Shown here: positions 36,494-46,843 of the stretch, piece by piece
How positions within the stretch are numbered: position 1 is the stretch's first letter
Layout: every line of letters starts with the position of its first letter
Source of the DNA: Enterobacteriaceae endosymbiont of Donacia fulgens
GTDB taxonomy: Bacteria > Pseudomonadota > Gammaproteobacteria > Enterobacterales > Enterobacteriaceae
Reading direction: 5' to 3'
DNA length: 64,000 nt
NCBI RefSeq assembly: GCF_012567545.1
Contig: NZ_CP046182.1
Span: 396,882 to 460,881, forward strand
The notes under the pieces: model-generated
What the model was told of the DNA's origin: nothing
Databases searched by the model: none
What the model saw: only the letters and a program-made list of their open reading frames with translations
Made by a program: the position numbers and the translations under genes

Positions 36494-38224
36494 ATGAATA
36501 TAAAAAAAATTCTTTCAAAAAAAATTCATAAATCTATGATAAAAGTAGGTATCCCAAAAAAATATAATGTAATATTACGTTCATGTAAAAGAAAAGAATT
36601 AGGACATTATCAAATTAATGGTATTATATCTGCAGCTATTTATTTAAATATTAATCCTAATGATTTAGCTATTAAAGTAGTAAAAAATTTAAATATAAAA
36701 AAAATAATATCTAAAATTACAATATCTAAATTAGGATTTATTAATCTTTTTATTAAAAAAGAATGGTTATCAAAACAAATTAATTTATTAATTAATTCTA
36801 AAAAATTAGGATTAACAAAAAAAATTATATCAAAAAATATTGTTATTGATTATTCAAGTCCTAATATAGCTAAAGAAATGCATGTTGGACATTTAAGATC
36901 TACAATTATAGGAGATTCTGTTGTAAGAATTTTATCTTTTGTTGGTCATAATGTTATTAAATCCAATCATATTGGAGATTGGGGAACAAATTTTGGTATA
37001 CTTATAGCTTTTTTAAAGTTAAAAAATAAAAAAAATAACTTGTTACTTGCTGATATAGAAAAATTATATAAACAAGCTCAAAAAAAATATATTGAAGATG
37101 TAAATTTTGCAAAAGAAGCTAAATTATATGTAGTTAAATTACAAAAGAAAGATATTTCTTGTTTAAAAATATGGAAAGAAATAGTTAATATTACAATGAA
37201 TTATAATTACCAACTATATAATAAACTTAATATTAAACTAACATATCTTGATACTATGGGAGAAAGCACATATAATGATATGTTATCAAATATAATTATA
37301 GATTTACAAAAAAAAGGAATAGCCATTAATAATAATGGGACTATCATTATCCCAATGAAGGGAATAAAGAATATAAAAGGAGAATTAATGGCAGTTATTA
37401 TTAAAAAAAAAGATGGAGCTTATCTTTATGCTACAACAGATATTGCGTGTATTAAATATCGTTATGAAAAATTTAAAGCAGATAGGATTATTTATTATGT
37501 AGATGCACGTCAAAATCAATATTTAAGACAAATTTTTCAAATAGTTAAAAAAGCAAAATATGTACCTTCTAATATAAAATTAGAACATCATATGTTCGGA
37601 ATGATTTTAAATAATAAAAATAAACCTTTTAAAACAAGAGAAGGAAAAAATATAAAATTAAATGATTTAATAAATAAATCTATTTTAAAAGCTAAAAATA
37701 TAATTCTTCAAAAGAATCCTCTTATTAAAAAAAATAAATTAGAAGATTTATCTTCTAATATTGGTATTGGAGCAATAAAATATGCTGATTTATCTAAAAA
37801 TAGAATAAATAACTATATTTTTAGTTGGGATAAAATGTTATCTTTAAATGGAAATACATCTTTATATATACAATATGCTTATGTAAGAGCTATATCTTTA
37901 TTAAAAAAATCTAATATTAATTTAAAAAATTTTTTAGATTTAAAGATTAATTTTATAAATCATTATGAACTTAATTTAGCTATATCATTTTTAGATTTTG
38001 AAGAAATTATTTTAAAAATTGTTGACAAAGGTACTCCACATATATTATGTAATTGGTTATATAAAATTACAGTTTTATTTACTTCATTTTATGAAAATTG
38101 TAATATTTTAAATTTAAAAGATAAAATGCTAAAAATTAGCAGATTAAAAATAGTTTTTTTAACATCATTATTTTTAAAAAAGGGATTATATTTATTAGGA
38201 ATAAAAATTATAAAAAAAATATAA
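36494..38224 (+). CDS. argS: Arginyl-tRNA synthetase
   Basis: ArgS charges tRNA-Arg. The 576-residue class I enzyme (E. coli 577) has the N-terminal additional domain, the HIGH-type motif AKEMHVGHLRST, SNHIGDWGTNFG, the YATTDIA segment, the region FKTREGKNIKL that replaces KMSKS in this family, and the DALR anticodon domain with NTSLYIQYAYVRA. Length and motifs show a complete enzyme. Confidence 0.97.
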   Translation: MNIKKILSKKIHKSMIKVGIPKKYNVILRSCKRKELGHYQINGIISAAIYLNINPNDLAIKVVKNLNIKKIISKITISKLGFINLFIKKEWLSKQINLLINSKKLGLTKKIISKNIVIDYSSPNIAKEMHVGHLRSTIIGDSVVRILSFVGHNVIKSNHIGDWGTNFGILIAFLKLKNKKNNLLLADIEKLYKQAQKKYIEDVNFAKEAKLYVVKLQKKDISCLKIWKEIVNITMNYNYQLYNKLNIKLTYLDTMGESTYNDMLSNIIIDLQKKGIAINNNGTIIIPMKGIKNIKGELMAVIIKKKDGAYLYATTDIACIKYRYEKFKADRIIYYVDARQNQYLRQIFQIVKKAKYVPSNIKLEHHMFGMILNNKNKPFKTREGKNIKLNDLINKSILKAKNIILQKNPLIKKNKLEDLSSNIGIGAIKYADLSKNRINNYIFSWDKMLSLNGNTSLYIQYAYVRAISLLKKSNINLKNFLDLKINFINHYELNLAISFLDFEEIILKIVDKGTPHILCNWLYKITVLFTSFYENCNILNLKDKMLKISRLKIVFLTSLFLKKGLYLLGIKIIKKI

Positions 38225-38305
38225 AAAAATATTAATAATAAATACATTTTTTAAAATACTATTAATTAAATTAATTTATATAAAAATTTATATTTTATAA
38301 AATTT

Positions 38306-39406
38306 ATGTTTAAAAAAAAAGTAATAATTGCAATGTCTGGTGGTATAGATTCTTCTTTTTCTGCCTGGTTATTAAAAAAACAAAATTATCAGGTAGAAGG
38401 ATTATTTATGAAAAATTGGGAAGAAGATGATACAAATAATATTTGTAATATTGAAAAAGATTTATATGATGCAGAAATTATTTGTAAAAAATTAAAAATA
38501 CCTTTACATAAAATTAATTTTTCATCTGAATATTGGGATTATGTTTTTAAAAAATTTCTTTCTGAATATAAAAAAGGAAATACACCAAATCCTGATATTT
38601 TATGTAATAAAATTATTAAATTTAAATATTTTATGAATTTTGCTATTAATAATCTAGGAGCTGATTTTATCAGTACTGGTCATTATGTACGTTGTAAAAA
38701 AATAAAAGATAAATTTTTTTTATTAAAAGGAATTGATTCTATTAAAGATCAAAGTTATTTTTTATATACAATAAAAGAAAAACAATTAAAAAAAATTTTG
38801 TTCCCTATTGGAGGTTTAAAAAAAACAGAAGTAAGATATTTTGCAAAAAAACTTAAATTTATAAATGCTAATAAAAAAGATTCAACAGGTATTTGTTTTA
38901 TAGGTGAAAAAAATTTTCCTAAGTTTTTAAATAAATATATATCTTCTCCATCAGGAGATATAGTTAATATTAATGGTAAAATTATAGGAAAACATAGAGG
39001 ATTAATTCATTATACTATAGGACAAAGAAAGGGTATTGGGTTAGGAGGATCTATATTTTATGAAAATAAACCATGGTATGTTTATAAAAAAGACATAAAA
39101 AAAAATATTTTAGTTACCCTACAAGGTAGGGAAAATTTATATTTATATTCTATTGGTTTAATAGTTAAAGAAATTAATTGGATAAATTATATACCAAAAA
39201 ATATAAAAAAAAAATGTACAATTAAAACTAGATATCGACAAAAAGATGTAAAATGTAAAATTATTTTTTTAAATAATAATAGAATTAAAGTATATTTATA
39301 TACTCCTATTTCAAGTATTACAAAGGGACAATCAGCTGTATTTTATTATGGTAAAATTTGTTTAGGGGGTGGAATTATTGAAAAAGAAATTCCATTAATT
39401 AACTAA
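38306..39406 (+). CDS. mnmA: MnmA (TrmU), tRNA U34 2-thiolase
   Basis: MnmA puts sulfur on C2 of wobble U34 in tRNA-Lys, Glu and Gln, using sulfur relayed from IscS by the Tus proteins. The 366-residue protein (E. coli 368) has the PP-loop SGGIDSSFSAWLL (about 10-22), NWEEDD, the catalytic cysteine in TPNPDILCNK, the second in DSTGICFIGE, and the C-terminal KGQSAVFYYG and CLGGGII. With mnmE and mnmG also in the window, the whole mnm5s2U34 pathway core is retained. Confidence 0.98.
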   Translation: MFKKKVIIAMSGGIDSSFSAWLLKKQNYQVEGLFMKNWEEDDTNNICNIEKDLYDAEIICKKLKIPLHKINFSSEYWDYVFKKFLSEYKKGNTPNPDILCNKIIKFKYFMNFAINNLGADFISTGHYVRCKKIKDKFFLLKGIDSIKDQSYFLYTIKEKQLKKILFPIGGLKKTEVRYFAKKLKFINANKKDSTGICFIGEKNFPKFLNKYISSPSGDIVNINGKIIGKHRGLIHYTIGQRKGIGLGGSIFYENKPWYVYKKDIKKNILVTLQGRENLYLYSIGLIVKEINWINYIPKNIKKKCTIKTRYRQKDVKCKIIFLNNNRIKVYLYTPISSITKGQSAVFYYGKICLGGGIIEKEIPLIN

Positions 39407-39493
39407 AATAAATTTAAATATTTGAAGTTATTTTTTAATTATATAAATTAATAATTAAATAAAAAATAATATTTTATTAAATAGAGTATTATT

Positions 39494-40621
39494 ATGGAAA
39501 AAAAATCTTTTGAGAAAATTTTAATTAAATTAATTAATATTAATAAATCTTTTGCAAGTAAAAAAATTATTTATAATTTAAATTTAAGTATAAATGATGG
39601 AGAATTTATTACTTTATTAGGACCATCTGGTTCTGGTAAAACTACTATTATACGTTTAATAGCAGGGTTAGAAAAAGTAGATAGTGGTTCTATTTTTCTT
39701 AATGAAAAAGAAATAACACAATATCCAGCAGAAAAAAGACAAATAAATACTGTTTTTCAAAGCTATGCATTATTCCCCCATATGTCTGTATTTGATAATA
39801 TAGCTTTTGGATTAAGAATGCAAAAAAAAACACATAAAGAAATACTTAAAAAAGTTGAAAAAATTTTAAATATAGTTCAATTAAAAAAATTTATAAATAG
39901 AAAACCCCATGAATTATCTGGAGGTCAACAACAAAGAGTTGCTATAGCAAGAGCTGTAATTAATCAACCTAGATTATTATTATTAGATGAGCCATTGTCA
40001 GCTTTAGATTATAGATTACGTAAAAAAATGCAAAATGAATTAAAAGCATTACAAAGAAAATTAGGTATTACTTTTATATTAGTTACACATAATCAAGAAG
40101 AAGCTTTAAGTATATCAGATCGTATTATTTTATTAAGAAATGGTATAATAGAACAAGATGGCTCACCAAGAGAAATATATGAAGAACCTAAAAATTTATT
40201 TGTTGCTAATTTTATAGGTGATATTAATATATTTAATGCTTTAATTTTAAAAAAATTTAATTCTAATCAAGTATTAGCTAATTTAGAAGGTTATATATGT
40301 AAGATCAAAGTCCCATTTCATATTATTGTTGGTGAAAAAATACACGTTTTATTAAGACCAGAAGATTTAAGAATTAAAGAAATTAATAATAAAACTGATT
40401 TAAATACAGGTTTAGTTGGTTATATAAAAGAAAAAAATTATAAAGGTATGACTTTAGAATCAACATTAAAACTTAATAATGGTAAAATTATTATTGTAAG
40501 TGAATTTTTTAATGAAAATGATCCTTATGTTGATCATTCTTTGAATCAAAAAATGTTAATAAATTGGGTTGAAACATGGGAGGTTGTATTACCTTATGAA
40601 AAGGATAATGGGATATTTTAA
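39494..40621 (+). CDS. potA: PotA, ATPase of the spermidine/putrescine importer
   Basis: PotA powers the polyamine ABC importer PotABCD. The 375-residue protein (E. coli 378) has Walker [10 protein letters not shown] (43-51), the Q loop in [10 protein letters not shown], signature [14 protein letters not shown], Walker [13 protein letters not shown] and the H loop [10 protein letters not shown], then the TOBE regulatory domain (about 240-370) with LLRPEDLRI. potB overlaps its end and potC follows, as in E. coli. Confidence 0.98.
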   Translation: MEKKSFEKILIKLININKSFASKKIIYNLNLSINDGEFITLLGPSGSGKTTIIRLIAGLEKVDSGSIFLNEKEITQYPAEKRQINTVFQSYALFPHMSVFDNIAFGLRMQKKTHKEILKKVEKILNIVQLKKFINRKPHELSGGQQQRVAIARAVINQPRLLLLDEPLSALDYRLRKKMQNELKALQRKLGITFILVTHNQEEALSISDRIILLRNGIIEQDGSPREIYEEPKNLFVANFIGDINIFNALILKKFNSNQVLANLEGYICKIKVPFHIIVGEKIHVLLRPEDLRIKEINNKTDLNTGLVGYIKEKNYKGMTLESTLKLNNGKIIIVSEFFNENDPYVDHSLNQKMLINWVETWEVVLPYEKDNGIF

Positions 40622-41462
40622 AAAAATTACGATTTTTATAATTATTAGTTGGTTATTATTATTTATTTTATTACCTAATATAATTATAATTATAATTAGT
40701 TTTTTAAAAAAAGATAATTATAATCTAATTACGTTTAAATTTTCTTTTAATAACTATTTAAATCTATTAGATTTTTTATATATTAGAGTCTTTGTAAATT
40801 CTTTATTTATTTCATTTATTACAATGATAATATGTCTTCTAATAGGTTATCCATTTGCATGGTGTTTAACAAAAATATCTAATAAAAAAAAATCTTTAAT
40901 GTTATTTTTTTTATTTTTACCATTTTGGGTTAATTCATTAATTAGAATATATTGTCTTAAAATATTTTTAGGAATTAATGGATGGCTTAATAATATTTTA
41001 ATATATTTTAAAGTTATTAATTCTCCTATTCATATAATTTATACCCCAACTGCTGTAATAATAGGATTAGTATATATTTTATTACCTTTTATGATCGTTC
41101 CAATATATTCTAGTTTTGAAAAATTAGATCAATTATGTATTGAAGCAGCTAAAGATCTAGGAGCACAATCTTGGAAAATATTTTTTTATATAATAATACC
41201 TTTAACTACTTCAGGAATTATAGCAGGATGTCTTTTAGTTTTTTTACCTAGTATGGGGATGTTTTATATTTCCGATTTAATGGGAGGATCTAAAAATCTA
41301 TTAATAGGAAATATTATTAAGAATCAATTTTTAAATATTAGAGATTGGCCATTAGGAGCTGCTACAAGTACAATAATAACATTATTTACAGGTATTTTAT
41401 TAATATTATATTTTAAAACTATTAAATTTTTAAATAAAAAGGAATTTAAAAAAAATGTTTAA
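40596..41462 (+). CDS. potB: PotB, permease of the spermidine/putrescine importer
   Basis: PotB is one of two membrane subunits of the polyamine importer. The protein has about six transmembrane helices, [28 protein letters not shown] and the EAA coupling motif [20 protein letters not shown], with E. coli-like ending. I start at ATG 40596, overlapping potA by 26 bp; ATG 40608 is also possible (AGGA close upstream). A TTG at 40569 would extend it but has no homology support. It overlaps potC by 8 bp, so translation is probably coupled. Confidence 0.95.
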   Translation: MKRIMGYFKKITIFIIISWLLLFILLPNIIIIIISFLKKDNYNLITFKFSFNNYLNLLDFLYIRVFVNSLFISFITMIICLLIGYPFAWCLTKISNKKKSLMLFFLFLPFWVNSLIRIYCLKIFLGINGWLNNILIYFKVINSPIHIIYTPTAVIIGLVYILLPFMIVPIYSSFEKLDQLCIEAAKDLGAQSWKIFFYIIIPLTTSGIIAGCLLVFLPSMGMFYISDLMGGSKNLLIGNIIKNQFLNIRDWPLGAATSTIITLFTGILLILYFKTIKFLNKKEFKKNV

Positions 41463-42255
41463 ATATATATGTCGAATGATATTTATAAATATCATTTATT
41501 TTTGTTTTTATATCCCTATTATTTTATTAATAATTAATTCTTTTAATAAATCACGTTTTAGTATTATATGGCAAGGATTTACTATTAAATGGTATAAACT
41601 AATTATACATAATTCTTCTTTGTTAGAAGTTACATATCATTCTTTATTTATTGGTATTATTACAGCAACTTTTACAACTTTTCTTGGATTATTAACTGCA
41701 TTATCATTATATCATTTTAATATGCATATTAAAACTTTTATAAATACGCTATTATTTATAGTAATTATTTCTCCTGATATTGTAATGGGTATTTCTTTAT
41801 TATTATTATTTATTTTTTTAAATTTATCTTTAGGTTTTTGGACTTTATTATTTGCACATATTACATTTTGTTTTCCATATGTAGTTATTACTATTCATTC
41901 TAGATTACAAGATTTTGATAATCGTATGATAGAAGCTGCAAAAGATTTGGGTGCTAATGAAATTGTTATTTTAACAAAAATTATACTTCCTATAATATTT
42001 CCTACTATTATTTCAAGTTGGTTATTAAGTTTTGCTTTATCGATGGATGATATAACAATATCAACTTTTGTAACAGGGCCAGAATATGAAATACTCCCAT
42101 TAAAAATTTATTCAATGTCTAAAATAGGTATTACTCCTGAAATTAATGTTTTAGCAACAATATTAATAATAATATCTTTATTTTTAGTAATAATAAGCAG
42201 AATAATATTAGGAAAATATAAAACATATAATCAAATTACATCTTTATTAGATTAA
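41455..42255 (+). CDS. potC: PotC, permease of the spermidine/putrescine importer
   Basis: PotC is the second membrane subunit. The 266-residue protein (E. coli 264) has about six helices, SPDIVMGISLLLLFI, the coupling motif [20 protein letters not shown] and LSFALSMDDITISTFVTGP. In E. coli potD, the periplasmic polyamine-binding protein, follows; here a hairpin and convergent mutM begin 19 bp later, so potD is missing from the operon. Confidence 0.97.
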   Translation: MFKYICRMIFINIIYFCFYIPIILLIINSFNKSRFSIIWQGFTIKWYKLIIHNSSLLEVTYHSLFIGIITATFTTFLGLLTALSLYHFNMHIKTFINTLLFIVIISPDIVMGISLLLLFIFLNLSLGFWTLLFAHITFCFPYVVITIHSRLQDFDNRMIEAAKDLGANEIVILTKIILPIIFPTIISSWLLSFALSMDDITISTFVTGPEYEILPLKIYSMSKIGITPEINVLATILIIISLFLVIISRIILGKYKTYNQITSLLD

Positions 42256-42275
42256 TTATTTTATTTTAAATAATT
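42254..42275. terminator. Palindrome between potC and mutM
   Basis: AATTATTT (42254-42261) and AAATAATT (42268-42275) form an 8-bp stem with a 6-nt loop followed by T-rich sequence. It overlaps the potC and mutM stop codons. AT-only, so modest support. Confidence 0.4.
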
Positions 42276-43093
42276 TATTTTTGACATTTATAACAAAAAA
42301 ATGTACTTCTATTTCTTTGTGTTTTTCTAATAATTTTTTTTTTACATATTTTACATAGTTCATTTTCTCTTCCATATACAAAGAAGTATTGAGAAAAATT
42401 CCCAGTATTATTATTAGGTAATCTATAATTAGATATAGTTGAACCTCCATGTTTTATTGATTTATATAAAATATATTTAATATTTTTAGTTAAAACTGTA
42501 ACTTCTTTTATATTTAAAGTATTAGATATACGAAATGGAGAAATTTTTGATAAAAATAAAGATTCATTAGAATATATATTTCCTATACCAGTTACAATTT
42601 TATTATCCATTAATAATATTTTAATATAAATATTTTTTTTTTTTGTAAAATTATATAAATATGAATTATTAAATTTATTTTCTAAAGGTTCTGGACCTAA
42701 TTTTCTTAAAAATATATTTTTTTTATAATTTTTCATTTCCCATAACCAAAATCCAAATTTTCTTATATCAGTATATCTTAAAGTAAAATTATTATTTATA
42801 ACTAAATCAATATGATCATGTTTATGATAAAAAATATTATTATTACTATTAATAATAGATAATATCCCTGTCATACCTAAATGTATGATAATTGTATTTT
42901 TAAATAAAATTATTATAATATATCTACCTCTTCTTTTAACATTTAAAATTTTTTGATTTTTTATTTTAAAAATATCATTAGGGATAATATATCTTAATTT
43001 TTTAGTTCTAATTATAGAATAATTAATTATTTTTCCTTTTAAAAAAGGTTTTATAATATTCTTAATTACTTCTACTTCAGGTAATTCAGGCAT
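42275..43093 (-). CDS. mutM: MutM (Fpg), formamidopyrimidine-DNA glycosylase
   Basis: MutM removes 8-oxoguanine and ring-opened purines and cleaves the abasic site. The 272-residue protein (E. coli 269) begins MPELPEVEV with the catalytic Pro2 and Glu3, and has GNIYSNESLF and a complete C-terminal zinc finger (CKIC and CYKC) with the RSTFFC arginine. Position 57, a conserved Lys in E. coli (RRAKY), is Arg here (RRGRY). It follows mnmE by 5 bp on the same strand, whereas in E. coli it is next to rpmBG, so the gene has moved. Confidence 0.97.
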   Translation of the reverse strand: MPELPEVEVIKNIIKPFLKGKIINYSIIRTKKLRYIIPNDIFKIKNQKILNVKRRGRYIIIILFKNTIIIHLGMTGILSIINSNNNIFYHKHDHIDLVINNNFTLRYTDIRKFGFWLWEMKNYKKNIFLRKLGPEPLENKFNNSYLYNFTKKKNIYIKILLMDNKIVTGIGNIYSNESLFLSKISPFRISNTLNIKEVTVLTKNIKYILYKSIKHGGSTISNYRLPNNNTGNFSQYFFVYGRENELCKICKKKIIRKTQRNRSTFFCYKCQK

Positions 43094-43098
43094 AAATT

Positions 43099-44463
43099 TT
43101 ATTTACCAACACAAAATTGAGAAAAAATATTATTTAATAAATCTTCAGAATAAAATTTTCCAGTAATAGAATCTAATTCTTTTTGTATTAATCTAAAATC
43201 TTCAGATAATAATTCTAGAGAATTTGTATTTAAAAAATTTTTTTTTCCTTTTATAAGATATTTATAAATAGAATTTAAAATTTCTAAATATCTTTCTCTT
43301 GCTGTAAATTGATTTTCATTAGTATTTTTATTTAAAATTCTTTCTTTTATAAAATGCATTAAATTTGATATACCAATTTTTTTTTTAATTGATATTTTTA
43401 TAATTGTATAATCATTATTATATATTATTTCAGGAACATTATTTGTTATATCTATTTTATTACGTATAATAATAATAGGAATACTTTTTATAAAATTTTT
43501 TAAATATTTTTTAATAATTATAGATAAATTATCTTCTGACATTTTATCTTCTATAACTAAAAATAAATAATTAGAATTTTTAATTTCTTCAAAGGTTTTT
43601 TTTATACCTAATATTTCAATCTGATTATCAGTATTTCTAATACCAGCGGTATCTATAATTTCTATAGGAACTGAATCTATATAAATATTTTCATGTAAAA
43701 TATCTCTAGTTGTTCCAGGAATATTAGTTACTATAGAAATATCTTTATCAGTTATTAAATTCATTAAACTAGATTTACCAGAATTAGGTGGTCCAATTAA
43801 TATTATTTTAATTCCTTCTTTAATTCTAATACCGTTTTCTACATATTCTATAATATTTATTAAAAATTTTAATAATTTTTCTAATGTTATTATAATTTTT
43901 TTACAAAAAGTAGAATAATTAATTTTGTAATCAAATTCTAAAAAAGATTCTATTTTTACTCTTAAATTAATAATTATTTTTGTAAATTTTGTTAATAAAA
44001 ATGATAATTTACCATTCATTAAATTCATTGCAGAAAATATAGCTGCTTTTGAATTAGCTGAAATTATATCAGAAATTGCTTCTACTTGAGTTAAATCAAA
44101 CTTTTTATTTAAAAATGCTCTTCTAGAAAATTCTCCTGGAGCTGCTATTCTAATTCCTGAGATATTTAAAATATTATTTATTAATAAATCTATTAAAATA
44201 GAATTTCCATGACATTGTAATTCTAAAATATCTTCTCCAGTAAAAGAATTAGGTTTTGGAAACCATAAGACTATACCTTTATCTATAATTTTATTTTTAT
44301 AAAAAAATGGTAAATAATGTGCATACCTAGGTTTAATATAAGTTAATTTTAATATATATTTTATTACATCTATTACTTTACTACCAGATATTCTTATTAC
44401 TCCTATACTTCCTTGTCCTGTAGGAGTTGCTCTTGCTATTATTGTATTGTTTTTTTTTTCCAT
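43099..44463 (-). CDS. mnmE: MnmE (TrmE), tRNA U34-modifying GTPase
   Basis: MnmE supplies the one-carbon unit and GTPase cycle for cmnm5U34 with MnmG. The 454-residue protein (E. coli 454) has the N-terminal folate-binding domain (1-120; TPTGQGSIGVIRISG), a helical domain, the inserted G domain (P-loop GPPNSGKSS near 224, DTAGIRNT, NKID) and the C-terminal catalytic CVGK. Order rpmH-rnpA-yidC-mnmE is as in E. coli, without yidD. It is complete. Confidence 0.98.
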   Translation of the reverse strand: MEKKNNTIIARATPTGQGSIGVIRISGSKVIDVIKYILKLTYIKPRYAHYLPFFYKNKIIDKGIVLWFPKPNSFTGEDILELQCHGNSILIDLLINNILNISGIRIAAPGEFSRRAFLNKKFDLTQVEAISDIISANSKAAIFSAMNLMNGKLSFLLTKFTKIIINLRVKIESFLEFDYKINYSTFCKKIIITLEKLLKFLINIIEYVENGIRIKEGIKIILIGPPNSGKSSLMNLITDKDISIVTNIPGTTRDILHENIYIDSVPIEIIDTAGIRNTDNQIEILGIKKTFEEIKNSNYLFLVIEDKMSEDNLSIIIKKYLKNFIKSIPIIIIRNKIDITNNVPEIIYNNDYTIIKISIKKKIGISNLMHFIKERILNKNTNENQFTARERYLEILNSIYKYLIKGKKNFLNTNSLELLSEDFRLIQKELDSITGKFYSEDLLNNIFSQFCVGK

Positions 44464-44479
44464 AATTTAATTATCATAT

Positions 44480-46105
44480 TTAATAATATTTATTATTTAT
44501 TTTATAAAAAACCCATTTTTGTTGTAAAATGGTTATTAAGTTATTTATTATATAATAAAGAACTAATCCTGAAGGTAACCATAAAAAAAATAAACTAAAA
44601 AAGATGGGTATGATATATGTAAATTTTTCTTGTACAGAATCATTATCAAAATTATTTTGAGAAATTTTTTGTATTACTAACATAGTAATACTCATTATAA
44701 TTGGTAAAATATAATATGGATCTTCTGATGATAGATCTTTGATCCAAAAAATAAATGGAGCATGTCTTAATTCTATAGAATTAATTAACATATAATATAA
44801 AGCTAAAAAAATAGGCATTTGTATAATAAAAGGAATAAACCCCATTAGTGGATTTAAGTTTTCCTTTTTGTATAATAAAATTATTTCTTTACTAAAACGT
44901 TCTTTATCATTACTAAATTTTTCTTTTATTTTTTTTATTTTTGGTTGTAAAAAATTCATTTTATTTATAGCAATAAATTGTTTTTTAGATAATGGGTATG
45001 TTATTACTCTTATTATAAGAGTAATTATAATTATGGAAAAACCCCAATTTCCTATTAAATAAAATAATAAATTTAATAAATTAAATAATGGTTTAGATAA
45101 AAATCCTAAAAAACCATAATCTATAGTTAAATCTAAAAAAGGCGCTATTTTAGACATTTTATCTTGAATTTTAGGACCTATCCAGACTTTAGATACAAAA
45201 TTATATTTTTTTTTTGGTAAAATTGAATAATATGAAGATTTAAAACCAGCACTAATAGTATTATGAAAATTTTTTTTTATATATATATTATTTTTTTTAG
45301 AAAAACTAGGGATAATCCAAGCTGAAGTAAAATATTGCTGTAATACAGCTATCCATCCATTATTAGTATAAATATTTATCTTTTTTTTTTTTAATATTTT
45401 AGAAAATTTATATTTTTTAAATTTATTATAATCTGTAGAAATAGCTACACTATCAAATGTTTTAATAGAAATATTATTATGTTGTTTATCTAAATATTTT
45501 TTAGGTGTATTAATAGATTTATCTATTTGTCCAAATATACTTATTTTAACAGGTTTTAGACTTTTATTAAAAACTTGATGATTAATTTTTATTAAATAAT
45601 CTCCTCTTTTAAATGAGAAAATTTTAATATATAAAATATTTTTTTTTATAAAAAATAAAGGTATTTTTAATATATCTTTATTTTTTTCTAATTTAAAATA
45701 ATATGATTTTGAAAAAAATTTATTATTTTTATTAAAATATTGATTTTTTTTAAAATTATTTTTCTGAATTATACCACTTTTTATTTGATAAATAAAATCA
45801 TTATTCTTTCTTAATAAAGTAAAAAAATTTTTAGAATTTAGTTTTTCTAGATAATCTAATAATTTTACTTTTTCAATATTACCTCCATAGGGATTAATAT
45901 ATAGAAAAAATTTGTCAGTTTTAATTAAAATATTTTTATTTTTAATACTTTTTTTAGTAATAAATTGATATTTATCATTTATATTTTCATGACTAATTTG
46001 TTTTTTATTATTTTTTATATAATTATATATTTTTTGCCAATTACCTAAAATAATAAAAAAAAATAAACAAAAAATAATTATAAAAATATTATTTTTTGAA
46101 TTCAT
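44480..46105 (-). CDS. yidC: YidC, membrane protein insertase
   Basis: YidC inserts and folds inner-membrane proteins alone or with SecYEG. The 541-residue protein (E. coli 548) has an N-terminal anchor (about 7-25), the large periplasmic P1 domain (about 50-330, poorly conserved and Lys/Asn rich), and the conserved core of five helices, including GNWGFSIIIITLIIR with the hydrophilic-groove Arg, MNFLQPKIKKIKEKF, the LNPLMGFIPFIIQMPIFLA segment and SGLVLYYIINNLITI. It lies in the rpmH-rnpA-yidC-mnmE unit. Confidence 0.97.
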   Translation of the reverse strand: MNSKNNIFIIIFCLFFFIILGNWQKIYNYIKNNKKQISHENINDKYQFITKKSIKNKNILIKTDKFFLYINPYGGNIEKVKLLDYLEKLNSKNFFTLLRKNNDFIYQIKSGIIQKNNFKKNQYFNKNNKFFSKSYYFKLEKNKDILKIPLFFIKKNILYIKIFSFKRGDYLIKINHQVFNKSLKPVKISIFGQIDKSINTPKKYLDKQHNNISIKTFDSVAISTDYNKFKKYKFSKILKKKKINIYTNNGWIAVLQQYFTSAWIIPSFSKKNNIYIKKNFHNTISAGFKSSYYSILPKKKYNFVSKVWIGPKIQDKMSKIAPFLDLTIDYGFLGFLSKPLFNLLNLLFYLIGNWGFSIIIITLIIRVITYPLSKKQFIAINKMNFLQPKIKKIKEKFSNDKERFSKEIILLYKKENLNPLMGFIPFIIQMPIFLALYYMLINSIELRHAPFIFWIKDLSSEDPYYILPIIMSITMLVIQKISQNNFDNDSVQEKFTYIIPIFFSLFFLWLPSGLVLYYIINNLITILQQKWVFYKINNKYY

Positions 46106-46214
46106 TATTTTATACTCATTTTAATTTATTTAATAATAAAAACTTATTATAACTTAAAATTAATAATTAGTTTAATTTTCTTAAAAGAAAAAATATAAAT
46201 TTTTATTTAAAAAA

Positions 46215-46562
46215 TTATTTTATTTTAAAAATATTCCATATTTTTTCTAAATATTTTTTAAAATAAAAATTATTTATTTTTAAAATATTTTTATTATTTA
46301 CAATTATAATATAATCCATAATAACAAATGAATATTGATTCAAACGAAAATATTCACGAATAATTCTTTTAAATTTATTTCTAATATTTGTTTGATCAAT
46401 TATTTTTTTAGGGACAATTATACCTATACGAGAATGTTTTATTTTATTTTTTTTACTTAAAATAGAATAATATTTATTATGTAATTTAGTAGGATTATTA
46501 AATACTAAATCAAAACTTGATGAAGTTAAACGTTTTTTTTTAGAAAAATTAAAATACTTCAT
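46215..46562 (-). CDS. rnpA: RnpA, protein component of RNase P
   Basis: RnpA binds the RNase P RNA and helps 5' maturation of tRNAs. The 115-residue basic protein (E. coli 119) starts MKYFNFSKKKRLTSSSF and keeps the RNA-binding signature RNKFKRIIREYFR. It begins 3 bp after rpmH and is followed by 109 bp in which yidD would be in E. coli; no yidD remnant is recognisable. Confidence 0.95.
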   Translation of the reverse strand: MKYFNFSKKKRLTSSSFDLVFNNPTKLHNKYYSILSKKNKIKHSRIGIIVPKKIIDQTNIRNKFKRIIREYFRLNQYSFVIMDYIIIVNNKNILKINNFYFKKYLEKIWNIFKIK

Positions 46563-46565
46563 TTT

Positions 46566-46718
46566 TTATTTTGATATTTTATCTGATATACTTAAATATA
46601 TACGATGTTTAGCACGACGACGATTTATTATTTGTCTTCCATTTTTTGTTTTCATTCTATTTCTAAAACCATGAGATCTTTTTTTTTTTAATATAGATGG
46701 TTGAAAAGTACGTTTCAT
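46566..46718 (-). CDS. rpmH: Large ribosomal subunit protein bL34
   Basis: bL34 is a short, very basic 50S protein. The 50-residue frame begins [19 protein letters not shown] and continues [19 protein letters not shown], diagnostic of bL34; E. coli has 46 residues, and here a short Ser/Ile/Lys-rich tail is added. It is first in rpmH-rnpA-yidC-mnmE. It diverges from dnaN across 171 bp; in E. coli dnaA lies between rpmH and dnaN. Confidence 0.96.
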   Translation of the reverse strand: MKRTFQPSILKKKRSHGFRNRMKTKNGRQIINRRRAKHRIYLSISDKISK

Positions 46719-46837
46719 AAAATTATACTTATAAATATTTTACAATATATCAATTATTACATAATTTTTATATTTAATAAATTATTTTTTATAAATTTTT
46801 TAATTTTAAATTTTAGTAATTAAAAGTTTATATATGT

Positions 46838-46843
46838 TATAAT
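46838..46843 (+). promoter_or_regulatory. Possible -10 element of the dnaN promoter
   Basis: A perfect TATAAT followed by AACG lies 46 bp before the dnaN start, in the rpmH-dnaN gap. No convincing -35 element is seen at 16-18 bp, and no DnaA-box-like sequence (TTATNCACA) is present in the gap. Weak candidate. Confidence 0.25.

Noticed and set aside
40569-40595. TTG start extending potB into potA
   Set aside because: The extra residues have no counterpart in PotB and no ribosome binding site is near.
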